A stretch of DNA of 64,000 bases from Candidatus Gastranaerophilales bacterium (GCA_944322675.1 CALUPO010000001.1:124001-188000); one strand, 5' to 3'. Positions 1 through 9,130 are shown, counted from the first letter of the stretch. Program-made: numbers and translations. The notes: generated by a model not told the origin, from the letters alone.

Positions 1-1050
1 TCCGGATATGTAATCTCCAAAGACTTCCGCTGAGTAATTTCCTATAAATAAAGAGCCATAATTTTTGAATAGATGAAATTTATCTTTTGCTTTATCAATG
101 CATAATTCTAAATGTTCAGGAGCTTTTTTATTAGCAATAATGATAGCTTCTTCGAGGTTATTACAAATAATGCATGTTGATTTCTTATATGATTCAATAG
201 CTATTTCTTTAGTAGGTAAAATCTTTAACATTTCATTTGCAATTTTATTAACTTCATTAGCTATTTTAACATCAAAAGTAATTAAAATAGCTCGTGCATC
301 AAGGTCATGCTCACATTGTGAAAGCATATCGGCTGCTACAAATTCAGGATTAGATGTATCATCCGCTATAATCATAACTTCCGAAGGACCAGCTAAAAAA
401 TCAATACCACATACTCCATAAACTTCTTTTTTAGCAGCTGTTACATATTTATTTCCGGGGCCAACTATTTTATTTACTTTTTTTATGCTCTCTGTTCCAT
501 AAGCAGCAGCTGCAATAGCTTGTACACCACCTATTTTATATATTTTATCAGCACCTGATAAGTGAGCGGCAACAATAGTTTCAGATTTTATTTTTGGTGA
601 AAAGGCCAAAATCCTTTCAACTTTTGCAACTTTTGCAGGGATAATAGTCATTATTGCACTTGAAGGAAGAGGATAATTGCCGCCTGGTATATAGCATCCA
701 ACTGATTCAATCGGGATAATTCTATGCCCTAGTTTACACCCGTATATTTTTGTATCAAGTTTTTTCAAACTTTTTAATTGTCTTTTGGCAAAAGTTCTTA
801 CATTTTTTATAGCTTTTTTTATAGCTTTTATTTTTTCGTCACTTACTAATTTATACGCATTTTCAATTTCATCCTGAGACACTTCAAAATTATCAAAATA
901 ACATTTATCAAAAAGCTGGCAATATTTCTTTACAGCTTTATCACCATTTTGCTTTACATCATTTATTATATTTTTGACATTTTCTTCAATATTATAATCA
1001 AAAGTATCATAGAATTTATCGTCAAGTTCACTATATTGTATAATATTCAT
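1..1050 (-). CDS. hisD: Histidinol dehydrogenase, 3' end beyond window
   Basis: HisD catalyses the last two oxidations of histidine synthesis, L-histidinol to L-histidine, with NAD and Zn. Reading the minus strand from the ATG at 1050 gives 350 codons with no stop before the window edge. The protein carries the family blocks GGNYPLPSSAIMT, GVQAIAAAAYGTE, VGPGNKYVTAAKK, the DFLAGPSE segment and, at the very edge, FGDYISG, which normally precedes the NHVLPT block. About 80 C-terminal residues are missing. It lies about 150 bp downstream of the synthase at 1198-2505 on the same strand, so co-transcription is possible. The ribosome-binding site is weak (AAAAGAG). Identity is secure from the motifs. 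Confidence 0.95.
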   Translation of the reverse strand, partial: MNIIQYSELDDKFYDTFDYNIEENVKNIINDVKQNGDKAVKKYCQLFDKCYFDNFEVSQDEIENAYKLVSDEKIKAIKKAIKNVRTFAKRQLKSLKKLDTKIYGCKLGHRIIPIESVGCYIPGGNYPLPSSAIMTIIPAKVAKVERILAFSPKIKSETIVAAHLSGADKIYKIGGVQAIAAAAYGTESIKKVNKIVGPGNKYVTAAKKEVYGVCGIDFLAGPSEVMIIADDTSNPEFVAADMLSQCEHDLDARAILITFDVKIANEVNKIANEMLKILPTKEIAIESYKKSTCIICNNLEEAIIIANKKAPEHLELCIDKAKDKFHLFKNYGSLFIGNYSAEVFGDYISG

Positions 1051-1197
1051 TATTTTTCTCTTTTATTTTAATATTTTTAAATATTTTCTTACTAATTATA
1101 ACATGTGATAAATTTTTTATTTTAACATTGTATAATTATCTAAAAGATAGTATAGATTATATGAGTCAAAAATAAAGGCAGTATTTTAATTTAAAAA

Positions 1198-2505
1198 TTA
1201 TACAACTGATATATTAAGACGTGTTTCGTTATCGATACGTTGTTTTAAAGCACCTGTTGGTAAATAATAAGGTGTAACGGTCATTATTTTTGCAGCAATA
1301 TCAGGATAATAGTAAATAAATCTTAATTCACTATCTGTTAAAGGTCTTTGAGTGTGAACGTTTGCATAACGACATAATTCCAAAATATTTCGAGCTTCAT
1401 CTTCATCATGAAATTCAAGTTCTAAATTTTCGTATACATTTCTAAATCCTTTGATACCGCCATATTCACCTGTTGTGATCATACGTCCTGTTTCAATAAT
1501 TTCAGGTTCTCCCCTGCCTAATTCTTCAAAATCGTATAATTCATAATTTCTGCGATCTTTTAAAGCTCCGTCTGCATGTATGCCTGATTCGTGAGCAAAT
1601 GCGTTATCACCAACTGCCACTTGATTTATGGGTATATCCAGATGAAAAGCATAAGCAGTGTATTTTGCAAGTTTCCACGCTTTTGATAAGTCAATTTGTG
1701 GATCTATTTTATATTTATCTTTAAATCCTGATGATTTCATAACTGATAACAAGCATGAAACTAAATCTGCATTTCCCGCACGTTCTCCCATGCCATTTAT
1801 TGCTGTATTAATATAAGCATCAACTCCTGCATCAATTGCTGCTTTTGCTCCCATAACAGAACACCCGACAGCCATACCCAGATCATTGTGAAAATGCAAT
1901 TCAATATCCATTTTTGTTTCTTTGGCAATTGTATAAATTCTATCATAAGCGGTAAACGGATCATCAAATCCTAAAGTATCACAATAGCGAAACCTTTGTG
2001 CACCGGCTGTTTTACATTCATTTGCATATTTTATTAAATAATTTATATCACTTCTTGAGGCATCTTCAGCATTTACACCAATAATTTTTGCATTACATCT
2101 TTTGGCTTCTTTAACCGCATCAACTGTCATTTTTAAAATATCATCAAGTGTTTTCTTTCCCTGATATTTACCATTTGTCATTTGTTCAGATGTAGACTGA
2201 GACAAATTACAATATTGAAGACGGGGAACATTTTCAAAAGAATGATTAACATCATCAGCAAGTGCACGCATCCAGCCTGATAATTTAGTTTTTGTAATTA
2301 CATTACGATAAACAAGATCCATATTAGCGTTTAAATAATTTATTTCATGTTCTGTTGTTGGAAAGCCAAACTCAGATTGGGTTATTCCCATGTCATTTAA
2401 CATTAAATTTATTATTGTTTTTTGTAGTTTTGCAAGTCCCAATCGTGAAGTTTGCACTCCATCTCTATTTGTAACATCAATAAAATAAATTATGTTTTCG
2501 CTCAT
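1198..2505 (-). CDS. Homocitrate/2-isopropylmalate synthase-like DRE-TIM acyltransferase
   Basis: A 435-aa enzyme of the HMGL-like (DRE-TIM) family, which condenses acetyl-CoA with a 2-oxo acid. The family signature appears as DVTNRDGVQTSR (residues 11-22). The metal-binding ELHFHND block and the NGMGERAGNADL block, typical of NifV/LeuA-type enzymes, follow. VAVGDNAFAHESGIHADGAL matches the subdomain that closes the active site. It lacks the roughly 100-residue LeuA regulatory domain of full-length isopropylmalate synthases and ends soon after the subdomain. The NGMGERAGNA form resembles homocitrate synthase (NifV) most, but no nitrogen-fixation gene is in the window. Substrate is therefore open between 2-oxoisovalerate, 2-oxoglutarate and another 2-oxo acid. 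A separate citramalate synthase lies at 58167. Confidence 0.8.
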   Translation of the reverse strand: MSENIIYFIDVTNRDGVQTSRLGLAKLQKTIINLMLNDMGITQSEFGFPTTEHEINYLNANMDLVYRNVITKTKLSGWMRALADDVNHSFENVPRLQYCNLSQSTSEQMTNGKYQGKKTLDDILKMTVDAVKEAKRCNAKIIGVNAEDASRSDINYLIKYANECKTAGAQRFRYCDTLGFDDPFTAYDRIYTIAKETKMDIELHFHNDLGMAVGCSVMGAKAAIDAGVDAYINTAINGMGERAGNADLVSCLLSVMKSSGFKDKYKIDPQIDLSKAWKLAKYTAYAFHLDIPINQVAVGDNAFAHESGIHADGALKDRRNYELYDFEELGRGEPEIIETGRMITTGEYGGIKGFRNVYENLELEFHDEDEARNILELCRYANVHTQRPLTDSELRFIYYYPDIAAKIMTVTPYYLPTGALKQRIDNETRLNISVV

Positions 2506-2614
2506 ATCGTGTTAAACCTCAAATTTCTACTTGACTCATTATACTACATTATTTTACTATTGATAATAGTATATCTTATTTTTATTAATTTATGTAAAGT
2601 TATTAAGGAATTTT

Positions 2615-3673
2615 ATGGCAAATTTTTTTATGGAAAAAGAAATATTTGAAACAGGAATTGTGCTTGAAAAAATTATCGCCAAATATATTAAAAATAGTCA
2701 TATTTCCTTTGACTTTGAACTTAAGCAGGATATTTTGAAACTTGTATTTATCGCATCAGGTTCTTCTTATAATGGTTGCAAAATTGCCGGAGAGTTTTTA
2801 AAACAAAATATAAATTTTGATTATGAAGCTTATTATTCAAGTGAATTTAATCTTTTAAAACCTCAAATTTGTGATAATTGTTTATATATTTTTGCATCAC
2901 AATCCGGTGAAACAGGGGATACTTTATGTGCTTTAAATTATGTCAAAAGTTTTACAGAATTAACCTTAGCGGTTACCAATAATAATGACTCTTCAATTTA
3001 TAAAATGGCAAAATATAAAATAAATACACTTGCAGGTGTTGAAAAAAGCGTTGCATCAACAAAGGCACTTTGTGCACAAATTTTTTGTCTTATACTTTTG
3101 GGTTACAAATTAAAAAATAAATTTATTGATGAAAATTTGCAGGATATTCCGAATACAATAAGGATATTTTTAAATGATTATAAAGAAGAAAGAAATAATA
3201 TAAAATCACAAATAAGAAAACTTTCAAGTGTTTTAAAGAATGTGTCTTCTTATGTATTTTTGGGGTCTCAAAATAATTTAAATCTGGCAAAAGAAGCTTC
3301 ATTAAAGTTATCAGAAACAAGTTATATAAATTCTGTTGCATTTCCGTTTGGCGAATTTTTGCATGGACATTTTGCTATTTTGAATAAAAATGTTCCTATT
3401 TTAGCTATAACTTCTCAATCTTTTAAAGATTTTGAATTTGAATGTTTAGATAAAATAAAACAAAACTATCCCAATGTTTTAATAATTAATCTTGCCAATA
3501 ATAACAGTGTTTATGATAAAGCTCAATATAAGCTTGTGCATGATATATGTGATAATAAAATTTGTAAAATTTTTATAAAACTTCTTATAATACAGTTGTT
3601 TGCATTAAATATTGCAATTGGCTTAGGGCATGATGTTGATAATCCTTGCGGTTTATCAAAAATTGTAAAATAA
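2615..3673 (+). CDS. Double-SIS-domain sugar-phosphate isomerase/deaminase (GlmS paralogue without glutaminase)
   Basis: This 352-aa protein aligns by motif to the isomerase half of GlmS: ASGSSYNG, ASQSGETGDT, SVASTKALCAQ, and SETSYINSVAFPFGEFLHGH. It ends in DVDNPCGLSKIVK, parallel to the DVDQPRNLAKSVTVE end of GlmS. The Glu, His and C-terminal Lys that GlmS uses in isomerisation have counterparts here. The N-terminal glutaminase (MCGIVGY) domain is absent; a full GlmS is encoded at 51702-53549. Such stand-alone proteins are often amino-sugar deaminases (AgaS/NagB-II type) or ammonia-using isomerases; the sequence does not decide between them. The ATG at 2615 follows AAGGAA at proper spacing; an in-frame ATG at 2630 is possible. 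Confidence 0.8.
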   Translation: MANFFMEKEIFETGIVLEKIIAKYIKNSHISFDFELKQDILKLVFIASGSSYNGCKIAGEFLKQNINFDYEAYYSSEFNLLKPQICDNCLYIFASQSGETGDTLCALNYVKSFTELTLAVTNNNDSSIYKMAKYKINTLAGVEKSVASTKALCAQIFCLILLGYKLKNKFIDENLQDIPNTIRIFLNDYKEERNNIKSQIRKLSSVLKNVSSYVFLGSQNNLNLAKEASLKLSETSYINSVAFPFGEFLHGHFAILNKNVPILAITSQSFKDFEFECLDKIKQNYPNVLIINLANNNSVYDKAQYKLVHDICDNKICKIFIKLLIIQLFALNIAIGLGHDVDNPCGLSKIVK

Positions 3674-3851
3674 TATTTGTAAGTTTGTTTATTTAAAATT
3701 TATAAGTAAATTACCTTAATAATTTATGATTTAATTCGTGATAAACTTCAAAGAATTGTGTATCTTGATTTAAAGCTAAATACTTTTGACATAAAATTTT
3801 TTGTCATGATATCATAACTATTATTGTTTATATTTGTGGGAGTTTTTATTT

Positions 3852-5468
3852 ATGGAAAAAATATTTAAGAATTTAAAACCTTTTTTGTTTTATATAACAA
3901 TGTTTATATTTTTGCTCGCTATGAGTTGTTTTTTTAATGGTGTAGATCCTGATTACTGGGCAAAGTTACTTCAAGGTAAAGCTTTTTTTGAGCTAGGACA
4001 TATATTAAAAGAAGATCCTTATTCATATATGCAGTCTCCTTTCTGGTATGATCATGAGTGGGGCTCAAGTATTGTATTTTATTATATTCAAAGTCATTTT
4101 AACTGGTTGGGTATAATCATTTTAAAGACAACTTTATTGTTTTTGATTTTATTCTTTATAATTCAGTCAATAAAACTTCAAAATATTAAATATACAAAAA
4201 CACCATATAATATATTAATATTTTTCTTTATTTTTCATAGTATGTATACATTAATAATATCTGGAATAAGATGTCATTATTTTACATTTATGTTTTTTAC
4301 GATGTTTATTTATATGCTTGAACTGGTGCGTCATAAAAATAAAAATAAACTTCTTTTCTTATTTCCACCTATAATGCTTATATGGAATAATTTGCATGGA
4401 GGTTGTGTTGCAGGTTTAGGGCTTATTCTCTTGTATGCAGTTGGTGAGTTTTTAAATAAAAAACCATTTATAAAGTATTTATACACTTTCTTAGCTTCAG
4501 CGGTTATGTTGTTTATAAATCCTTATGGTGTTGAATATGTTAAATATTTAATATCCGCAACAACAATGGAAAGGCCTATGATACTTGAGTGGCAAAATCC
4601 TTTTTTGGATAGAAAAGTCAATCAACTTTTGAAATTCAAAGTAAATTATATTATTGGATTTTTATTGTTACTGGTATCATTTATAAGAACTAAAATTGTA
4701 TGTAAGCAAAGAATTGACTTTACAAAATATTTAGTGCTGCTTGTAACTGCATATTTAAGTTTTAATCATATAAAACATTCGCCATTTTTTGTTATAACAA
4801 CTGCTATATTTTTGTATGATGAATTTTATTTTGTGTTTAATGGTATAATACACAAAATAAGAGATCTTTTACATTTAAATAATAAAACATTTGTAAACGT
4901 TATAATTCTGTTAAAAGAAACGTTGATGTATATTTTCGTGCTTATTGCTTCTTCTGTTTTAATATTTGCTTCAGATTATAAACCAAGAATTGTGGGGTCA
5001 TTTTATCCTTATAAAATTGTTGAATTTTTAAAAATAAACAATTTAACAGGAACAGTTCTAAATGAATTTGGAATAGGCAGTTACCTTTGTTATAAATTAT
5101 ATCCATATAACTTGATATATATGGATGGACGGTATGAAGCTGCTTATGCGGATAACACATTTCAGGTTCTTCAACATTTTTATCTTGCTACAGAAAGCTG
5201 GGAAGCTGCTTTAAAAACTCAACCTGCTTATATTATTATTAATGAAAAGTCAAAAATTTATAAGAAGGTAATAAATGACAAGGAAAAACGTTATACTCCA
5301 ATATATAAAGATAGAGTTTATGTATTATTTACAAAAACTAAATACAAAAAAAATAATTATAAACAACCGGTAAAAGATTTAAAATATTATAATGAACACA
5401 TGTTTGATATTAGATTTAAATTTACCGATAAAATTTATCGAGATGGAAAGTTGATTGAATTTAAATAA
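3852..5468 (+). CDS. Multi-pass membrane protein of GT-C-like architecture
   Basis: The product (538 aa) has a short N-terminus followed by about ten hydrophobic helices. A first periplasmic-type loop reads GVDPDYWAKLLQGKAFFE, then DPYSYMQSPFWYDHEWGSS. A C-terminal soluble part (from about residue 400) contains LNEFGIGSYLCYKLYP and MDGRYEAAY. The pattern DPDxWxxLxxG, DPYSY, HEW, then a distal DGR block recurs in uncharacterised bacterial membrane proteins that resemble lipid-linked-sugar (GT-C) glycosyltransferases; a transfer activity is inference. The ATG at 3852 is preferred because GGGAG lies about 10 bases upstream; an in-frame TTG at 3834 precedes that site. A methyltransferase follows 25 bp downstream, suggesting a cell-surface glycan pair. 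Confidence 0.6.
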   Translation: MEKIFKNLKPFLFYITMFIFLLAMSCFFNGVDPDYWAKLLQGKAFFELGHILKEDPYSYMQSPFWYDHEWGSSIVFYYIQSHFNWLGIIILKTTLLFLILFFIIQSIKLQNIKYTKTPYNILIFFFIFHSMYTLIISGIRCHYFTFMFFTMFIYMLELVRHKNKNKLLFLFPPIMLIWNNLHGGCVAGLGLILLYAVGEFLNKKPFIKYLYTFLASAVMLFINPYGVEYVKYLISATTMERPMILEWQNPFLDRKVNQLLKFKVNYIIGFLLLLVSFIRTKIVCKQRIDFTKYLVLLVTAYLSFNHIKHSPFFVITTAIFLYDEFYFVFNGIIHKIRDLLHLNNKTFVNVIILLKETLMYIFVLIASSVLIFASDYKPRIVGSFYPYKIVEFLKINNLTGTVLNEFGIGSYLCYKLYPYNLIYMDGRYEAAYADNTFQVLQHFYLATESWEAALKTQPAYIIINEKSKIYKKVINDKEKRYTPIYKDRVYVLFTKTKYKKNNYKQPVKDLKYYNEHMFDIRFKFTDKIYRDGKLIEFK

Positions 5469-5493
5469 AATAAAGGTAATAATATAAAAAGAT

Positions 5494-6228
5494 ATGATTT
5501 GTTCAAAACCTATTATTGAAGAAAATAAACTATATGCTGGCAAGGATACCCTTGAGGTTATGAATGAAGCAAAAAATTATAATAATTTTTTGTTTAGATT
5601 TATAATTAATTCCTTAAAATCAGATAATAAAGTAAAAAATGAAATATTGGATTTTGGAGCAGGTAATGGTATGTTTGCCACAATGGTTAAAAATTTTGAC
5701 ACAAGTGTATGTATAAGTTGTGTTGAGCCGGATAATGATTATTGTGAATATTTGATTGCTCAAGGATTTGAGACATATATGGATATTAGTGAAATAAATA
5801 TAGATAAAAAATATGATTTAATATATAGTTTTAATGTTCTTGAGCATATTGAAGAAGATATTGAAATTTTGAGTTGTTTAAAGAACAAGCTTTCAAAAAC
5901 CGGAAAGTTGATATTATATGTTCCGGCATTTGAAATTCTATATTCTAAGTTTGATAAAAAAATAAATCATAAACGTAGATACTCAAAGATTGATTTATGT
6001 AAAAAATTGAATAAAGCCGGTTTTAAAAAATATAAATCTTATTATGTTGATGTTATAGGATTTTTTTGTGGTATACTATATAAAATATTCAATAATTCTG
6101 GCAAGTTAAACAAAAGTGTTTTAAAGATATATGATAGATATTTTTTCCCCTTTTCATGTTTGTTAGATAAAATGGGATTTAGATATTTATTTGGCAAGAA
6201 TATAATTGTTATAGCTCAAAATGAATAA
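5494..6228 (+). CDS. Class I SAM-dependent methyltransferase
   Basis: A 244-aa methyltransferase. Motif I, ILDFGAGNGMFA, lies at about residues 51-62; the acidic motif II (VEPDND) and the NVLEHIEED block follow. The later segment LYVPAFEILYSKFDKKINHK and RRYSK is characteristic of UbiG-like methyltransferases found beside glycosyltransferases in polysaccharide or glycolipid loci. It sits 25 bp behind the membrane protein at 3852-5468 and just ahead of carbonic anhydrase, so it probably shares their transcript. The methyl acceptor cannot be read from the sequence. Its very high A+T content matches the preceding gene. Confidence 0.75.
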   Translation: MICSKPIIEENKLYAGKDTLEVMNEAKNYNNFLFRFIINSLKSDNKVKNEILDFGAGNGMFATMVKNFDTSVCISCVEPDNDYCEYLIAQGFETYMDISEINIDKKYDLIYSFNVLEHIEEDIEILSCLKNKLSKTGKLILYVPAFEILYSKFDKKINHKRRYSKIDLCKKLNKAGFKKYKSYYVDVIGFFCGILYKIFNNSGKLNKSVLKIYDRYFFPFSCLLDKMGFRYLFGKNIIVIAQNE

Positions 6229-6245
6229 AATTTAAGAGGTGTAAA

Positions 6246-6821
6246 ATGGCAAAAAATACTTTGAAAATATTACTTGAAGGGAATAAAAATTTTATTAATG
6301 GAACACCTATGGCTGTTAATAAATGTTTAACGACCTTACAAAAATATGCACATCGTCAGGCACCGCATGCGATTGTGTTATGTTGTTCGGATTCTCGTGT
6401 TGTTCCTGAAATTATTTTTGATGTAGGTATTGGTGAGCTTTTTGTTGTTCGTTCAGCTGGCATAGCTTTAGGGCCTAATATTATTGAAAGCATTGAATAT
6501 GGTGTTGAACATTTAAATATTCCGCTTTTAGTGCTTTTGGGACATGATGATTGTGGTGTTATGAAATATGCAACTGATAACTATCCTGAACCTAAAGAAT
6601 ATAAGCATTTAATGAGCACTGTAATTCCTGTTTTAAAGGAAAATGATTGTCATAATAATCTTGCAAAAGCTCATACAAATTATGTTGCTCAAATTCTTAT
6701 TGAAAAATCAGAAATATTAAAAAATGCTTGTAATAAAAATAAACTTTTAATTGCAAAGTGTCATTTTAGTTTTGAAACGGGAAAAGTTGAGTTATTAGAT
6801 GATAATTGTGTTTTAAACTAA
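6246..6821 (+). CDS. Beta-class carbonic anhydrase
   Basis: This enzyme interconverts CO2 and bicarbonate in the cytoplasm. The 191-aa protein carries CCSDSR (Cys47, Asp49, Arg51) and GHDDCG (His100, Cys103), giving the Cys-His-Cys zinc ligands and the Asp-Arg dyad of beta-class enzymes. Length is normal for the short bacterial form. AGAGGTG lies five bases before the ATG. A strong intrinsic terminator follows at 6835-6870, so this is the last gene of the rightward cluster that starts at 2615. In an anaerobe it would supply bicarbonate to carboxylases and help handle CO2. Confidence 0.92.
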   Translation: MAKNTLKILLEGNKNFINGTPMAVNKCLTTLQKYAHRQAPHAIVLCCSDSRVVPEIIFDVGIGELFVVRSAGIALGPNIIESIEYGVEHLNIPLLVLLGHDDCGVMKYATDNYPEPKEYKHLMSTVIPVLKENDCHNNLAKAHTNYVAQILIEKSEILKNACNKNKLLIAKCHFSFETGKVELLDDNCVLN

Positions 6822-6834
6822 TTTCTTTAAAATA

Positions 6835-6870
6835 AATGGATACCAAATTTGTATCCATTCATTTTTTTAT
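6835..6870 (+). terminator. Intrinsic terminator after carbonic anhydrase
   Basis: A 9-bp perfect stem, AATGGATAC (6835-6843) with GTATCCATT (6851-6859), encloses a 7-base loop and is followed by CATTTTTTTATTTTA. It also lies just downstream of the opposing small gene at 6893-7063 and may serve both. Confidence 0.8.
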
Positions 6871-6892
6871 TTTATTAAATAAATATATTTAG

Positions 6893-7063
6893 TTATTTTA
6901 ATCCAAGGACTTTCCTATACCAGCTAAAGCTTTCAATTTCAAGACCATTAAAAGTTGTTTTGACACATTGACGCTTTAAATATTTATTAAAATCATCTTG
7001 ATAGCGGCATTTTAATTGATTTTTTAGTCTTAAAGAATCAGTTACGTTTGATGAATTTGACAT
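6893..7063 (-). CDS. Small uncharacterised protein, 56 aa
   Basis: A short minus-strand gene too small for usual length cut-offs. The ATG at 7063 follows the strong ribosome-binding site AGGAGGG at the right spacing. The 56-residue product begins MSNSSNVTDSLRLKNQLK, has the core CRYQDDFNKYLKRQCVKTTF and ends ESFSWYRKVLGLK. It is basic and soluble, has two Cys (19 and 33) and no signal peptide. A TATAAT box lies upstream on the same strand near 7130. I recognise no family. The good Shine-Dalgarno site, the -10 box and the shared terminator argue for a real gene. Confidence 0.6.
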   Translation of the reverse strand: MSNSSNVTDSLRLKNQLKCRYQDDFNKYLKRQCVKTTFNGLEIESFSWYRKVLGLK

Positions 7064-7319
7064 ATAGCGTCCCTCCTATATTTTTACCACATATATTTAT
7101 TCTTAATAAACCAGCAGACTTTTTCAAATTATACCATAAAAAAATTAATTTGGCTAGAGTAAGTTAAGTAATATTAATTTTTTTTTAAATTAAGTATAAA
7201 TACACTTAATATATGTAAAATATTGAAAAAAATGGTTATTTAAGTAAAAACTTGAATAAAAAAGTATTTATAGTTATAATAAAAAAGTTCAAAAAAGATA
7301 ATAAAAAAAAATATCTTTT

Positions 7320-7348
7320 TTGATAAAGTGTTGTATTTGTGTTATATT
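7320..7348 (+). promoter_or_regulatory. Sigma-70 type promoter for the GT35 gene
   Basis: TTGATA (7320-7325), a 17-base spacer, then TATATT (7343-7348) form a near-consensus promoter 66 bases before the ATG at 7414. It is the only clear signal in the 350-bp gap 7064-7413, which is otherwise A/T-rich sequence with no further gene. AGAGGGA precedes the start. Confidence 0.65.
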
Positions 7349-7413
7349 AATATTAAAATAACAAAGTACAAGTAATTACGTAGTTAGTAAAATAAAAAGA
7401 GGGAACAAAAATT

Positions 7414-9102
7414 ATGGGCTTACCAAAAGTAGCGTATTTATCAATGGAAATTGCCATGGATCAATCACTATGTACATATTCAGGTGGTTTAGGTTTTTTA
7501 GCAGGTTCACATATGCAATCTGCAGGGTATTTGCAAATGCCAATGGTTGGTGTGACAATGTTGTGGTCTTATGGTTATTATGACCAACGTATTGATCATG
7601 AAGGAAATGTTGAAGTTGCATATATTCGTAAACATTATGACTTTTTGACTGATTTAAATGTTGAAGTTGAAGTTGAAACATTTGGCGAAAAGGTTAAAGT
7701 TAAGGCTTATCGTGTTGAGCCTTCGTTATTTGGCACTTGTCCTGTTTATCTACTTACAACTGATTTTGAAGGTAATAGTGAATGGGCACGTAAAATCTCA
7801 CATAGGCTTTATGATGGTGACGAAAAAATTAGAATAGCACAGGAAACTGTTTTAGGTATTGCTGGTGTTCGTGTTTTACAAGCTTGTGGTTTGGATTTTG
7901 ATGTTGTTCATATGAATGAAGGTCATGCACTTCCTGCAGCTTTTGAGTTATTACGCCAATATAATGGGGATATGAATGCAGTAAAACAAAAAACTGTATT
8001 TACTACTCATACACCTGTTGCAGCTGGTAATGAAGTACACTGGGTTGACACTTTAATGGAAGGTGGATTCTTTGCAGGATGCTCTCGTGAACGTGCAATT
8101 GAATTAGGCGGTGAAAATTTCTCATTGACTGTTGCTGCTTTAAGAATGAGTCGAATTGCAAATGCTGTATCTCAACTTCACGGTTTAGTTGCCAATAAAA
8201 TGTGGGAATGGGTTGAAGGACGTTGCCCTATCCGTGCTATTACAAATGCTGTTAACCTTCATTATTGGCAGGATGAGCGTATGAAAAATGCTAAAACATT
8301 TGATGATTTGCTCGATGCTAAGTATGAAATGAAGCAAGAACTCTTTAAGTATATTGCTGATACTGCAGGTAAACGTTTTGATCCTAATGTCTTAACTATT
8401 ACATGGGCTCGCCGCTTCGCTGATTATAAACGTGCTTGGCTTATATTTATGGATAAGAAACGTATCACTAAATTGTTAAATGAAAATAAAGTTCAACTTA
8501 TTTTTGCCGGTAAATTCCATCCTGATGATGTTATGGGACGTGAAATGTTTAATAAAATTTTAAATATGTCTCACGAATTGAAAAATGTTGTCGTATTGCC
8601 GGGTTATGAACTTGAACTATCAGGTCGTTTAAAAAGAGGTTCTGATATATGGTTTAATACTCCATTAAGACCTTTGGAAGCTTCAGGTACTTCAGGTATG
8701 TCTGCCAATATGAATGGTGCTCTTCATTTCTCTATTTATGATGGCTGGGCAGTTGAGGGTACTTTCCCTGGAATAAACGGTTATACTGTTGAGTACCCGG
8801 GCCTTGATGATGAAATTCCATGGGAAGAACGTCATTGGAAAGACCATGATTGTATTATGAATATATTGGAAAACCAAATTATTCCTACATACTATCATAA
8901 TAAACTTGAATGGGCTCGTTTAATGCGTCAAGCTATTAGAACTTCAGAAGCGTACTTTAACTCCGACAGAATGGTTATTGAATACTATAACCGTATTTAT
9001 AAACCAATTGCTCATGGTGAAGCATCAAAAGAAATGACCCATGAAATAGGTCAGGTACAACATCCTAATCAAGATGCTTGGAATTATTCAAATATTAAAT
9101 AA
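7414..9102 (+). CDS. GT35 alpha-glucan phosphorylase-like enzyme lacking the PLP lysine
   Basis: The 562-aa protein matches the short alpha-glucan phosphorylase type: VAYLSMEIAMDQSLCTYSGG at the start, HMNEGHALPAAFELL, FTTHTPVAAGNE, ITWARRFADYKRA, and WFNTPLRPLEASGTSGM. In this family the last block runs on to a lysine (E-x7-K) that binds pyridoxal phosphate. Here the codon at 8701-8703 is TCT, so residue 430 is Ser (E422-x7-S430). Neighbouring residues (ANMNGALHFSIYDGW) are otherwise conserved. It is therefore either not a PLP-dependent phosphorylase or a catalytically changed one. Codons are less A/T-biased than in the neighbours, as expected for high expression. It has its own promoter and terminator. 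Confidence 0.8.
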   Translation: MGLPKVAYLSMEIAMDQSLCTYSGGLGFLAGSHMQSAGYLQMPMVGVTMLWSYGYYDQRIDHEGNVEVAYIRKHYDFLTDLNVEVEVETFGEKVKVKAYRVEPSLFGTCPVYLLTTDFEGNSEWARKISHRLYDGDEKIRIAQETVLGIAGVRVLQACGLDFDVVHMNEGHALPAAFELLRQYNGDMNAVKQKTVFTTHTPVAAGNEVHWVDTLMEGGFFAGCSRERAIELGGENFSLTVAALRMSRIANAVSQLHGLVANKMWEWVEGRCPIRAITNAVNLHYWQDERMKNAKTFDDLLDAKYEMKQELFKYIADTAGKRFDPNVLTITWARRFADYKRAWLIFMDKKRITKLLNENKVQLIFAGKFHPDDVMGREMFNKILNMSHELKNVVVLPGYELELSGRLKRGSDIWFNTPLRPLEASGTSGMSANMNGALHFSIYDGWAVEGTFPGINGYTVEYPGLDDEIPWEERHWKDHDCIMNILENQIIPTYYHNKLEWARLMRQAIRTSEAYFNSDRMVIEYYNRIYKPIAHGEASKEMTHEIGQVQHPNQDAWNYSNIK

Positions 9103-9130
9103 TAAGAAAAATAATTGAATATTTAAAAAA

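Noticed and set aside
98-421. Plus-strand 107-codon frame inside hisD
   Set aside because: It is antisense to a region with clear HisD motifs and has no ribosome-binding site.
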